Below are positions 1 through 5,226 of a DNA stretch of 5,367 nucleotides, one piece after another (position 1 is the stretch's first letter; each line of letters begins with the position of its first letter). The position numbers and the translations under genes are program-made. The notes beneath the pieces are model-generated. The model saw only the letters and a list, made by a program, of their open reading frames with translations, made no database searches and was not told where the DNA came from. Source of the stretch: Akkermansia muciniphila (GTDB lineage Bacteria > Verrucomicrobiota > Verrucomicrobiia > Verrucomicrobiales > Akkermansiaceae). The stretch covers positions 1 to 5,367 of the forward strand of contig CAMBTF010000146.1 of the NCBI GenBank assembly GCA_945870545.1. Direction: 5' to 3'.

Positions 1-164
1 TGCACCAATTAACCGCGAAGACGGGGGAACGCCAAGATTTATGCGCCAATCAAAGGATTCGCCCCAAAGTCTGCTTGCAGGGGCGATGAGTGGATGTAAG
101 CTTCCTTACGGAATGGCAGACGTCGTTCCCACTGCAATTACGCGAATCATCCCATCCTACGACC
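1..164. other. Intergenic leader upstream of the yqjD-like gene
   Basis: No gene can be supported here. Small ORFs cross the region on both strands, but none resembles a protein. The stretch around 9-40 (aaccgcgaagac, then a gap, then acgccaag) resembles a degenerate form of the CGCGAAGACGC-type intergenic repeats that I recall from Planctomycetes and Verrucomicrobia genomes. That resemblance is from memory and untested. A promoter for the yqjD-like gene should lie here, but I see no hexamer pair close enough to consensus to call. An in-frame ATG at 90 would extend the yqjD-like protein by 25 residues. The added stretch looks unlike the family, so I treat it as leader. Confidence 0.3.
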
Positions 165-542
165 ATGATCAACAATCCATTTTCCACCACACAGGCCGCC
201 GGGGCACCCTCCGTGTCCGATGCCGTTTCAGAGCTCCGCCACGCAGCAGGTGATTTCGCTGCCGCCACCGGTGCGGAGGCCGCCAGACTCAAGGAGCGCG
301 CTGTCGAAACGGCAAGTTCCCTGAAAGCAACGGCCACCGAGAAGGCCGATCACTACAAGGCCGTCGCGACCGACAAAGTCCAGCACGCCAGGGAAACCGC
401 CCAGCAACAGTGGGAGGAAACCCGCGTAAAAGCCAAGGAGATCCACGTAACCGCCGAGGATTACATCCGCCAGAACCCCACGAAGGCCGTCCTTGGCGCG
501 CTCGGCATAGGTTTCCTCATCGGCCTGATCGCTCGCAACTGA
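165..542 (+). CDS. YqjD/ElaB-like (DUF883-type) tail-anchored coiled-coil protein
   Basis: The 125-residue product is probably an inner-membrane-anchored protein of the ElaB/YqjD/YgaM group. Enteric members bind ribosomes near the membrane in stationary phase; transfer of that role here is inference. Residues 15-98 form a long Ala/Glu/Lys/Arg-rich helix with no Pro or Gly breaks (ATGAEAARLKERAVETASS, then KATATEKADHYKAVATDKV), typical of the family's coiled coil. The C-terminus carries the family signature: an aromatic-Ile-Arg-x-Asn-Pro motif (DYIRQNPTKA, 99-108), then a Gly-rich hydrophobic helix (AVLGALGIGFLIGLIARN) ending in Arg-Asn. The ATG at 165 is preferred because it gives a family-like length and skips a 25-residue non-homologous extension from 90. 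No clear Shine-Dalgarno sequence precedes it. It is the first gene of a cluster that mirrors enteric yqjD-yqjE-yqjK order. Confidence 0.8.
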   Translation: MINNPFSTTQAAGAPSVSDAVSELRHAAGDFAAATGAEAARLKERAVETASSLKATATEKADHYKAVATDKVQHARETAQQQWEETRVKAKEIHVTAEDYIRQNPTKAVLGALGIGFLIGLIARN

Positions 543-555
543 TCGCCGGCGGCCG

Positions 556-603
556 GATGAAATGCGCCGAGCCCGGCCAGATGAAATGCGCCGAGCCCGG
601 CCG
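556..603. repeat. Perfect 2 x 24-bp tandem repeat
   Basis: Two adjacent 24-bp copies (556-579 and 580-603) begin gatgaaatgcgccgagcccg and differ only in the last base (a or g). The preceding ggccg (551-555) is a partial third boundary. The unit length is a multiple of three and each copy contains an ATG. In the frame of the downstream YqjE-like gene the copies read MKCAEPGQ and MKCAEPGR with no stop. GGCCGG at 551-556 can pair with CCGGCC at 573-578. The array lies wholly between the yqjD-like stop (542) and the likely yqjE-like start (674), so I treat it as noncoding or leader sequence. Confidence 0.9.
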
Positions 604-673
604 GAAGCGCACAGCGCAGCCGCAGGGACAATCCCAACTTTCCTCGCGTTCCATGATTGAAGAAACCGGCTCC

Positions 674-1090
674 ATGCCTTCGAACCATTCCCCGATCCCC
701 GATTCCCCAGCCACGCCAGACGGCACGCGCAAGGGAAACTGGGTAGAGGCGATCTTCGGCCTCGTCGAATCCCGCGCCTCGATCATATCCATTGAATCGA
801 AGGATGCGCTCAACTCCGCACTCGCCAAGCTCATCCCGCTTGCGGTTTGCCTGTTTTGCGTCTTCGCCGCATGGGTTCTCGCGCTCGCGGCGGCCATCGG
901 TTGCCTCGCCGCCACCACCGATTGGAGCTGGTATCAGATCACATTCGCCCTAGCCGGGCTGCATCTGGTGATCGCTTTGCTAGCGCTGCTTATCGCAAAA
1001 AAAAGCAAGCCCGCGCCTTTCCCCGTTACCCGCTCCGAATTCAAGAAAGACCGCGAATGGCTGATCCAACTGAAAAATCGAAACGACTAG
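674..1090 (+). CDS. YqjE-like membrane protein (Phage_holin_3_6 / DUF1469 type)
   Basis: The 138-residue product is a small integral membrane protein of the YqjE / putative actinobacterial holin-X, holin superfamily III group. Despite that name, these chromosomal proteins are not known lysis holins, and their biochemical role is unsettled. A polar N-terminus is followed by an amphipathic stretch (WVEAIFGLVESRASIISIES, 23-42) that matches the family's Glu-containing helix before the first membrane span. Two hydrophobic helices follow (about 53-82 and 88-108), then a basic tail containing PFPVTRSEFKKDREWL (115-130), the family's typical Pro-Phe...Thr...Glu-x-x-x-Asp end. The start is uncertain. 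ATG 674 fits family length, ATG 653 would add seven residues (MIEETGS), and the frame is open back through the tandem repeat. Its 3' end overlaps the next gene by 34 nt. Confidence 0.75.
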   Translation: MPSNHSPIPDSPATPDGTRKGNWVEAIFGLVESRASIISIESKDALNSALAKLIPLAVCLFCVFAAWVLALAAAIGCLAATTDWSWYQITFALAGLHLVIALLALLIAKKSKPAPFPVTRSEFKKDREWLIQLKNRND

Positions 1091-1461
1091 CCGAGCTTGT
1101 CAAAAGGAGCGAAGCCTCGCGCCTCACCCTATCCGACGCTCATGCCGGTCTCATGCACGCGCTGGATCTTCCCTCGCGCCTCAAGGCCTCCATGTCCGGT
1201 TCGCCCGCAAAATGGCTTGGCGGATCCTTGGCGGCCGGCCTAGTAGCGAGCTTGCTCTTCCGGTCGCGGAAAAAGAATGCGCCCTCCCGTCTCGCCGCAA
1301 CGGTGAAAAAGGAACGCGGTTCCCTGCTCTCGCTGGCGTTTTCCCTCTCCAAGCCCGTGCTTAAAATCTACGCCACCAAGCTGCTCAAGGATTACCTAGC
1401 GCGCCGCCTGATGGCCGGAGAGCAGGGCAGACCCTCCGCAACGCGCACGCCTCCATATTGA
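1057..1461 (+). CDS. YqjK-like small membrane protein, function unknown
   Basis: The 134-residue product starts inside the yqjE-like gene (34-nt overlap), which suggests translational coupling. A basic amphipathic N-terminal region (KSKRLAELVKRSEASRLTLS, 7-26) precedes one short hydrophobic segment (WLGGSLAAGLVASLLF, 53-68). That segment is followed at once by positive charge (RSRKK), so the C-terminus is probably cytoplasmic. A second, weaker amphipathic segment runs through about 88-120 (SLAFSLSKPVLKIYATKLLK). The layout of a basic 'L-x-x-L...R-L-x-L-S' helix, one span and a basic helical tail resembles enteric YqjK, which follows yqjD-yqjE. The similarity is one of position and architecture more than of clear sequence, so the name is tentative. 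The stop codon TGA (1459-1461) lies within a TTGACA hexamer. Confidence 0.6.
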   Translation: MADPTEKSKRLAELVKRSEASRLTLSDAHAGLMHALDLPSRLKASMSGSPAKWLGGSLAAGLVASLLFRSRKKNAPSRLAATVKKERGSLLSLAFSLSKPVLKIYATKLLKDYLARRLMAGEQGRPSATRTPPY

Positions 1462-1490
1462 CAGCCCCGCAGATTCCTGCCTTTTACAAC
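1458..1490 (+). promoter_or_regulatory. Possible promoter for the pilT pair
   Basis: A perfect -35 hexamer TTGACA (1458-1463) overlaps the stop codon of the yqjK-like gene. The best -10-like sequence downstream is TACAAC (1485-1490), 4 of 6 matches, but the spacer of 21 bp is longer than optimal. Closer hexamers at 17-18 bp (cttttac region) match poorly. The position, 47-79 bp before the first pilT-like gene, is sensible. The pilT pair may instead be read through from the yqj-like cluster. Confidence 0.3.
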
Positions 1491-1536
1491 CGAAAAACAT
1501 CTCTTCGCGAAAAACCTTCATCACAAAAATCCACCC

Positions 1537-2619
1537 ATGTCCGAACACCACGTCCTGGATCACGTTGACGAATATCTGAAACTCGGGCGCGAGTACGATT
1601 GCTCCGATCTCCACCTTGCCACCGCATATCCTCCGGCATGGCGCCGCTACGGCCAGCTTTCCCCAATCTGGCCTGAACATCCACCGCTCAAACCCGACGA
1701 ATCGGAACGCCTCGTCCGCTCCTTCCTCGGCGAGAAGGAATTGGCCCGCCTTGAGGAGCGCGGCGACATCGATTTCGCCTACATCGGCAGCGGGGGGCGC
1801 TACCGGGCTTCCGTAATCAAGCAGCGCCTTGGCTACGACATGGCGTTCCGTATCATCAACGGCAAGCTGCGCAGCATGGAGGAGATCGGGCTGCCCATCG
1901 AGCACATCATCCCACTCACCCGCTACCAGAACGGCCTCATCCTCATCACCGGCTCCGTCGGTTCCGGGAAATCCACTACGCTCGCTTCCATCGTCGATTT
2001 CATCAACCAGGACCGCGACGACCACATCCTAACCCTTGAGGATCCCATCGAATACGTTTTCGAATCAAAGGGCTGCCACGTGAACCAGCGCGAGGTGCAC
2101 AAACACACGGAATCCTTCGCCAGGGCGCTGCGCGGCGCGCTGCGGGAAGACCCCGATGTGATCATGGTCGGGGAAATGCGCGACCTGGAGACCATCCAGC
2201 TCGCCCTCACCGCCGCGGAAACCGGGCACCTTGTGCTCGGCACCCTGCATACCGGAAACGCCCCGCGAACACTCGACCGCGTGCTCGACGTGTTCCCCAC
2301 CGACCAGCGCGACCAGATCCGCATCATGGTTTCCGAATCCCTGCGCGGCATCCTTTCCCAGCAGCTCATCCCGCTCGCGACCGGTCAAGGCCGGGTTCTC
2401 GCCACCGAGCTGCTCGTCAACACCCCCGCCGTTTCGAACTGTATCCGCGAGGGCAAGACCTACATGCTCCCCGGCGTCATGCAGACCGGTAAACACGTCG
2501 GAATGGTCACCATGGACGAATCCCTACGGAAACTTTACATGAAGGGTCTGATCACCGCCGAGGATCTGCTGTATCGCTGCGAAGATATCGTGCAGATGCG
2601 CATTTTCCTGAAGTCCTAA
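1537..2619 (+). CDS. PilT-family type IV pilus retraction ATPase, paralogue 1
   Basis: This is a complete 360-residue hexameric secretion-type ATPase, the usual PilT length. Such proteins use ATP hydrolysis to depolymerise type IV pili at the inner membrane, driving twitching, surface attachment or DNA uptake. An N-terminal PAS-like domain (about 1-110, with the PilT-typical SDLHLATAYPPAWRRYG at 23-39) precedes the RecA-like core. Visible motifs are Walker A GSVGSGKST (139-147, Lys145), Asp box TLEDPIEY (166-173), Walker B DPDVIMVGEMRD (205-216, catalytic Glu213) and His box TAAETGHLVLGTLHTGNA (225-242, His231 and His238). All key residues are present. Walker A has Ser-Val where PilT normally has Pro-Thr. 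The PilT C-terminal AIRNLIRE motif appears as AVSNCIREGK (298-307), partly conserved. No Shine-Dalgarno sequence is seen before ATG 1537. Paralogue 2 follows 34 bp downstream. PilT versus PilU assignment is unresolved. Confidence 0.92.
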   Translation: MSEHHVLDHVDEYLKLGREYDCSDLHLATAYPPAWRRYGQLSPIWPEHPPLKPDESERLVRSFLGEKELARLEERGDIDFAYIGSGGRYRASVIKQRLGYDMAFRIINGKLRSMEEIGLPIEHIIPLTRYQNGLILITGSVGSGKSTTLASIVDFINQDRDDHILTLEDPIEYVFESKGCHVNQREVHKHTESFARALRGALREDPDVIMVGEMRDLETIQLALTAAETGHLVLGTLHTGNAPRTLDRVLDVFPTDQRDQIRIMVSESLRGILSQQLIPLATGQGRVLATELLVNTPAVSNCIREGKTYMLPGVMQTGKHVGMVTMDESLRKLYMKGLITAEDLLYRCEDIVQMRIFLKS

Positions 2620-2653
2620 ACAAGACCCATTTCCCCAAAAAACTCCTTCGCAT

Positions 2654-3763
2654 ATGGCCAGAATCGACGCCTACTTCAAAATACTGATCACCAGCAAGGG
2701 ATCGGATTTACACCTTTCCGAGGGTCAGCCTCCCAAGATCCGTGTCCACGGCTCGGTGAAAGCGATCCCGGACGAACCGATCCTTGAAGGCGAATCCTTC
2801 AAAGAACTGCTCGCGGAAATCTGCGATCCCAAGGCTTTCCAGAAATACCTAGTAGGCGGGGATCTCGACTTCGCCTACGAGATGGATCTGGATTCCCGTT
2901 TCCGCTGCAACTACCTCCAGCAGCAGAACGGCCTTGCTGCGGTTTTCCGACTTATCCCCACGGAAATCATGCCTCTGGAAGCGCTTGGCGTGCCGGAGAT
3001 GGTCAAGCAATTCGGTCACATGCGCTCCGGCCTGGTCCTCGTCACCGGGCCTACGGGTTCCGGGAAATCCACCACGCTTGCGGCGCTGCTCGATTACATC
3101 AACACGAATTTTTCCCGCCACATCATCACGATCGAGGAACCGATCGAATTCGTGCACCGCAATAAGAACTCCATCCTCACCCAGCGCGAGGTGCACGTCC
3201 AGACACCCTCCTTCGCCGATGGCCTGCGCGCTGCCATGCGCCAGGATGCCGATATCGTCCTCGTCGGGGAGATGCGTGACCTAGAGACGATCTCGCTCGC
3301 CCTCACCGCCGCAGAAACGGGGCTGCTCGTTTTCGGAACCCTACACACCAACAACGCCCGCAAGACGGTGGACCGGATCATCGATGTATTTCCCGCCAAC
3401 CAGCAATCCCAGGTACGCACGATGCTCGCCGCCTCCCTGCGCGGTGTCGTCGCCCAGCTCCTTTGCAAGCGCGTGGACAAGCCCGGCCGCGTCGCCGTCC
3501 ATGAGATCATGTTCGGCACCCCCGCCGTCGCTGCCATCATCCGAGAGGGCGCGACGCAAAAGCTTTACGACGTGATCACCGGCGGCAAGAACGAGGGGAT
3601 GCAGTTCATGGACGAGTCGATCTGGTCGAAGCTCCGCGAAGGAATGATCTCACCCGCAGAGGCCTACATGAAGGCCATCGACAAGACCCGCTTCAAGAAG
3701 TTCCTCCCGCAGGAACTATCCCACCTCGGTGATGCGTCGGGCGAGAATCCACTTTCCCACTGA
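2654..3763 (+). CDS. PilT-family type IV pilus retraction ATPase, paralogue 2
   Basis: This 369-residue protein is a second complete PilT-type ATPase, probably co-transcribed with paralogue 1. The N-terminal domain keeps the signature GSDLHLSEGQPPKIRVHG (16-33). The core shows a canonical Walker A GPTGSGKST (132-140, Lys138), Asp box TIEEPIEF (159-166), Walker B DADIVLVGEMRD (198-209, Glu206) and His box TAAETGLLVFGTLHTNNA (218-235, His231). The usual His of the TGH step is Leu here (224), while paralogue 1 keeps it. The AIRNLIRE-type motif is AVAAIIREGA (291-300). The C-terminus has GMQFMDESI (315-323), then an extended basic and acidic tail (KTRFKKFLPQELSHLGDASG, 344-363) that paralogue 1 lacks; a longer C-terminus is also known in PilU. 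In Proteobacteria PilT and PilU form one motor with PilU dependent on PilT, and a similar split here is plausible but unproven. It ends 3 bp from a convergent gene. Confidence 0.92.
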   Translation: MARIDAYFKILITSKGSDLHLSEGQPPKIRVHGSVKAIPDEPILEGESFKELLAEICDPKAFQKYLVGGDLDFAYEMDLDSRFRCNYLQQQNGLAAVFRLIPTEIMPLEALGVPEMVKQFGHMRSGLVLVTGPTGSGKSTTLAALLDYINTNFSRHIITIEEPIEFVHRNKNSILTQREVHVQTPSFADGLRAAMRQDADIVLVGEMRDLETISLALTAAETGLLVFGTLHTNNARKTVDRIIDVFPANQQSQVRTMLAASLRGVVAQLLCKRVDKPGRVAVHEIMFGTPAVAAIIREGATQKLYDVITGGKNEGMQFMDESIWSKLREGMISPAEAYMKAIDKTRFKKFLPQELSHLGDASGENPLSH

Positions 3764-3766
3764 CTC

Positions 3767-4081
3767 TCATTCCGGAACCTCGTCGCCCAGGATCTTGTCG
3801 ATGGAGGCTACGCGTTCCCACGGGCAACGCTTGCGCTGGTACTTTTTCCAAACCACATCACGCAGCTCCCTCCAGACTTCCTCGGAAGGCTGCTCAAGGA
3901 TCTCCCAATCGGGATCCGTCTTCAGGGTCGTCATGATCCGCCAGGTGTTGCCGTGAAAATTTGCCCGGAAAAACCGTTTCCCTTCTTCCGTGCGTTCGTT
4001 CCATTCATGCGATTCCATGCCGACCAGTCTGCGCCAACCCGCCGTCATGTCGAGGCATGAGTAGTCGGGTTTCCGGTGCAT
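3767..4081 (-). CDS. Tryptophan-rich small protein of unknown function
   Basis: I do not recognise a characterised family. The frame encodes 104 residues, has seven tryptophans (16, 27, 47, 59, 70, 78, 88), is highly charged and lacks a signal peptide or membrane segment, so it is probably a soluble cytoplasmic protein. The central block (HEWNERTEEGKRFFRANFHG, 25-44) and the C-terminal helix-like block (VWRELRDVVWKKYQRKRCPW, 69-88) look like a compact conserved fold. They also vaguely recall unannotated short proteins I associate with Verrucomicrobia, but this is memory, not a search. The true start could be Met22 (base 4018), giving 83 residues. ATG 4081 is favoured by a TATAAT box just upstream and a gagaag purine run about 7 nt before it. 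It converges on the second pilT-like gene with 3 bp between stops. Confidence 0.65.
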   Translation of the reverse strand: MHRKPDYSCLDMTAGWRRLVGMESHEWNERTEEGKRFFRANFHGNTWRIMTTLKTDPDWEILEQPSEEVWRELRDVVWKKYQRKRCPWERVASIDKILGDEVPE

Positions 4082-4098
4082 GATCCCACTTCTCAGAA

Positions 4099-4104
4099 AT
4101 TATA
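4099..4104 (-). promoter_or_regulatory. Candidate -10 box for the Trp-rich protein gene
   Basis: On the minus strand the sequence reads TATAAT, a perfect sigma-70 -10 hexamer, ending 17 nt before the ATG at 4081. That would place the transcription start close to the gene with a leader of roughly 10 nt. No good -35 is found 16-18 bp further upstream (the region is C-rich), so an activator or a different sigma factor may be needed, or the match may be chance. Confidence 0.35.
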
Positions 4105-4163
4105 TGAAAAGGGAAATGGGGGATTGGTTCATTTGATATTGGGGACTTAGGTGAAATCCCAGC

Positions 4164-4169
4164 TATAAT
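4164..4169 (+). promoter_or_regulatory. Candidate -10 box for the toxin-antitoxin operon
   Basis: TATAAT lies 56 bp upstream of the antitoxin GTG start, in an AT-richer stretch between two divergent genes. The nearest -35-like sequence is TTGGGG (4139-4144) with a 19-bp spacer, which is weak. The box sits just before the inverted repeat at 4174-4192, a geometry in which an autorepressing antitoxin could block transcription. Confidence 0.4.
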
Positions 4170-4173
4170 CAAA

Positions 4174-4192
4174 CGGTGTATATCTGGCACCG
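4174..4192. promoter_or_regulatory. Possible antitoxin operator (inverted repeat)
   Basis: CGGTG (4174-4178) and CACCG (4188-4192) form an inverted repeat with a 9-bp spacer (tatatctgg), 5 bp after the candidate -10 box and 33 bp before the antitoxin start. TacA-type ribbon-helix-helix antitoxins are known to repress their own operon by binding palindromes at this position. The arms are only 5 bp, so chance occurrence cannot be excluded. Confidence 0.3.
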
Positions 4193-4225
4193 AAAAAACT
4201 TGCCGGAAATCAGCTTTCGAGCAAT

Positions 4226-4558
4226 GTGGACATCGTGAAAGCGAAAGTCGTAGATGCCGCCCTCAAGCGAGGCCGCCCGGTTGGCCCAGCCAAAAAACGA
4301 ATCAACGCCCGGTTTCCGGAATCTCTGGCCGAGAGGATCGAATATGCGGCGGCGCTGCGTGGTCTCGCGGTTGCCTCGTTCATTCAGGAAGCGGTGGCAG
4401 CGCGTGCCGAACAGGTCATCGAGGACGAGGCTCGCTGGCGACTCACCCGCGAGCAGGCGGCAGCGGTTGTCGCCATGATCGCCCGCCCGCCCAAAGCTAA
4501 CAAGAAGATGTTGAAGGCTGCCAAACTCGCATCGCACCATGTCGTTATACGCGATTGA
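4226..4558 (+). CDS. TacA-type (DUF1778) ribbon-helix-helix antitoxin
   Basis: The 110-residue product is the antitoxin of a class II-type toxin-antitoxin pair. It would bind and neutralise the acetyltransferase encoded downstream and repress the shared promoter. The ribbon-helix-helix fold is visible: beta strand KKRINARFPE (23-32), helix 1 SLAERIEYAAALRG (33-46) and helix 2 VASFIQEAVAARAEQVIE (49-66). After the fold comes the DUF1778 C-terminal toxin-wrapping part, with LTREQAAAVVAMIARPP (73-89, compare the family's W/L-x-x-hydrophobic...NPP block) and a basic amphipathic end (KKMLKAAKLA, 93-102). The N-terminus is unusually extended and has an AT-hook-like core KRGRPVG (14-20). The start is GTG at 4226 or GTG at 4235; the nearby ATG at 4224 is out of frame. 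The last 20 nt overlap the toxin gene. Confidence 0.85.
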   Translation: MDIVKAKVVDAALKRGRPVGPAKKRINARFPESLAERIEYAAALRGLAVASFIQEAVAARAEQVIEDEARWRLTREQAAAVVAMIARPPKANKKMLKAAKLASHHVVIRD

Positions 4559-5060
4559 GCTTCTTTCCGCAGCACACAACCGAGTGGGCTTCTCCAGCGG
4601 TCTCGAATCAGTGGACCGCTATTTCCGTGAAATCGCCCGTGGGCATTTGGAAAAGGGCGTGAGCATCACGAGGGTGATTGTGGAGGCCGACGCTTGCGAT
4701 CCAAAGCCAGTGCTCGGTTACTTCACTCTGTCGGGCATTGTCGTTGATGCAAAACCCTGGTCCGGTGCTCCGAAGGGTTTGCCAAGCCAGGCGATCCCCG
4801 CCGTCCTGCTCGGGCGCCTCGCGGTTGCTACGGAGTATCAGGGCAAAGGAATCGGGGCGATACTGGTCGCCACCGCAAGCCAACTGGCACACGAGACCAT
4901 CACCCGCACCGGAGGGATCGGCTTGGTCGTCGATGCTGCTCACGATCAAGCTGCCTTGTATTACGCCCGCTTCGGTTTCAAACCGGTTTCCGCCGGTAGC
5001 CTGCGCTTATTTCTTCCGGCGAAATCACTGGAGGGAGGGGCTGTAATCCCAAGGGGATAG
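4539..5060 (+). CDS. TacT-type GNAT acetyltransferase toxin
   Basis: This 173-residue protein matches the length and motif order of TacT/AtaT-like toxins, which use acetyl-CoA to acetylate the amino group on aminoacyl-tRNA and so block translation. Visible features are the N-terminal substrate-side motif (HNRVGFSSGLESVDRYFREI, 13-32, close to the family's H-x-R-x-x-F-x-C/S-G-x-x-x-L/V-D-R-Y), the strand GYFTLSG (60-66), PAVLLGRLAV (87-96), the acetyl-CoA pyrophosphate loop QGKGIG (101-106), GLVVDA (128-133) and the C-terminal LYYARFGF (140-147) with the likely catalytic Tyr142. It ends with the typical RLFLP (156-160). All expected active-site elements are present, so it appears intact. The ATG at 4539 lies inside the antitoxin gene and implies translational coupling. 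Which tRNA it targets cannot be read from sequence. Confidence 0.88.
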   Translation: MSLYAIELLSAAHNRVGFSSGLESVDRYFREIARGHLEKGVSITRVIVEADACDPKPVLGYFTLSGIVVDAKPWSGAPKGLPSQAIPAVLLGRLAVATEYQGKGIGAILVATASQLAHETITRTGGIGLVVDAAHDQAALYYARFGFKPVSAGSLRLFLPAKSLEGGAVIPRG

Positions 5061-5082
5061 AATGCTCTACCGAACCCACCTC

Positions 5083-5114
5083 CATCAAAACTATGAGATC
5101 CCTAATATTTGATG
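5083..5114. repeat. Short inverted repeat downstream of the toxin gene
   Basis: CATCAAA (5083-5089) and TTTGATG (5108-5114) form a 7-bp inverted repeat with an 18-nt spacer, starting 22 bp after the toxin stop. There is no T-run after the second arm on the plus strand, so it is at best a weak terminator. The right arm runs directly into the displaced tRNA-Ser 3'-end copy. Confidence 0.35.
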
Positions 5115-5131
5115 GCGGACAGAGAGGGATT
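5112..5131 (-). repeat. Displaced copy of the tRNA-Ser 3' end (att-like direct repeat)
   Basis: The 20-bp sequence atggcggacagagagggatt at 5112-5131 is identical to 5280-5299. The latter covers the 3' CCA, discriminator base, acceptor 3' strand and the T-arm 3' side of the tRNA-Ser gene, plus one flanking base. The two copies are in direct orientation, 168 bp apart. Duplication of a tRNA 3' end is the usual footprint of tyrosine-recombinase integration, but no integrase gene is in view. Alternatives are a decayed second tRNA-Ser gene or a tRNA-derived dispersed repeat. Confidence 0.85.
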
Positions 5132-5195
5132 GCTTTCAGCTATGCTATCTAGCGCTGCGCGGAAGGAATTTTTACTCGCGATGCTCGCTCCTGCG

Positions 5196-5226
5196 TTCGA
5201 ACCCTGAAGATGCTGCGCAGGGGTTC
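5196..5226 (-). repeat. T-loop-like fragment with hairpin
   Basis: The 10-bp ttcgaaccct at 5196-5205 equals 5298-5307, the T-loop and T-stem 5' side of the tRNA-Ser gene. Together with 5112-5131 it looks like a T-arm split by about 64 bp. The same stretch folds as a hairpin: GAACCCTG (5199-5206) pairs with CAGGG plus TTC (5218-5226) around a single bulged G, with an 11-nt loop. Whether the hairpin is functional or a by-product is unknown. Confidence 0.5.

Noticed and set aside
75..102. TTGCAG-N16-TAAGCT as a promoter for the yqjD-like gene
   Set aside because: The -10 matches only 3 of 6 consensus bases; this is too weak in unannotated leader DNA to call.
410..673. Upstream in-frame extension of the yqjE-like gene, including ATGs at 410, 557 and 581
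   Set aside because: The extension overlaps the yqjD-like gene, reads through a DNA repeat as low-complexity Arg/Pro-rich peptide, and makes the protein far longer than its family. The start at 674 is preferred.
1396..2025. 209-residue minus-strand ORF opposite the first pilT-like gene
   Set aside because: It lies antisense to a gene with every PilT motif intact, and its composition is that of a mirror frame in high-GC DNA. No family features.
2065..2496. Minus-strand ORF over the first pilT-like gene, with similar ones at 1923-2369, 2849-3196 and 3094-3540
   Set aside because: All are antisense or shifted frames of the two pilT-like genes. Similar shadow ORFs at equivalent places in both paralogues show that they follow the coding strand.
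3729..3956. 75-residue plus-strand ORF after the second pilT-like gene
   Set aside because: It overlaps both the end of pilT and the Trp-rich minus-strand gene. The minus-strand frame has better composition, a plausible -10 box and a tidy end.
5132..5195. CRISPR array or tmRNA in the right-hand noncoding region
   Set aside because: There are no regularly spaced repeats, and no tmRNA tag reading frame or paired tRNA-Ala-like ends can be identified.
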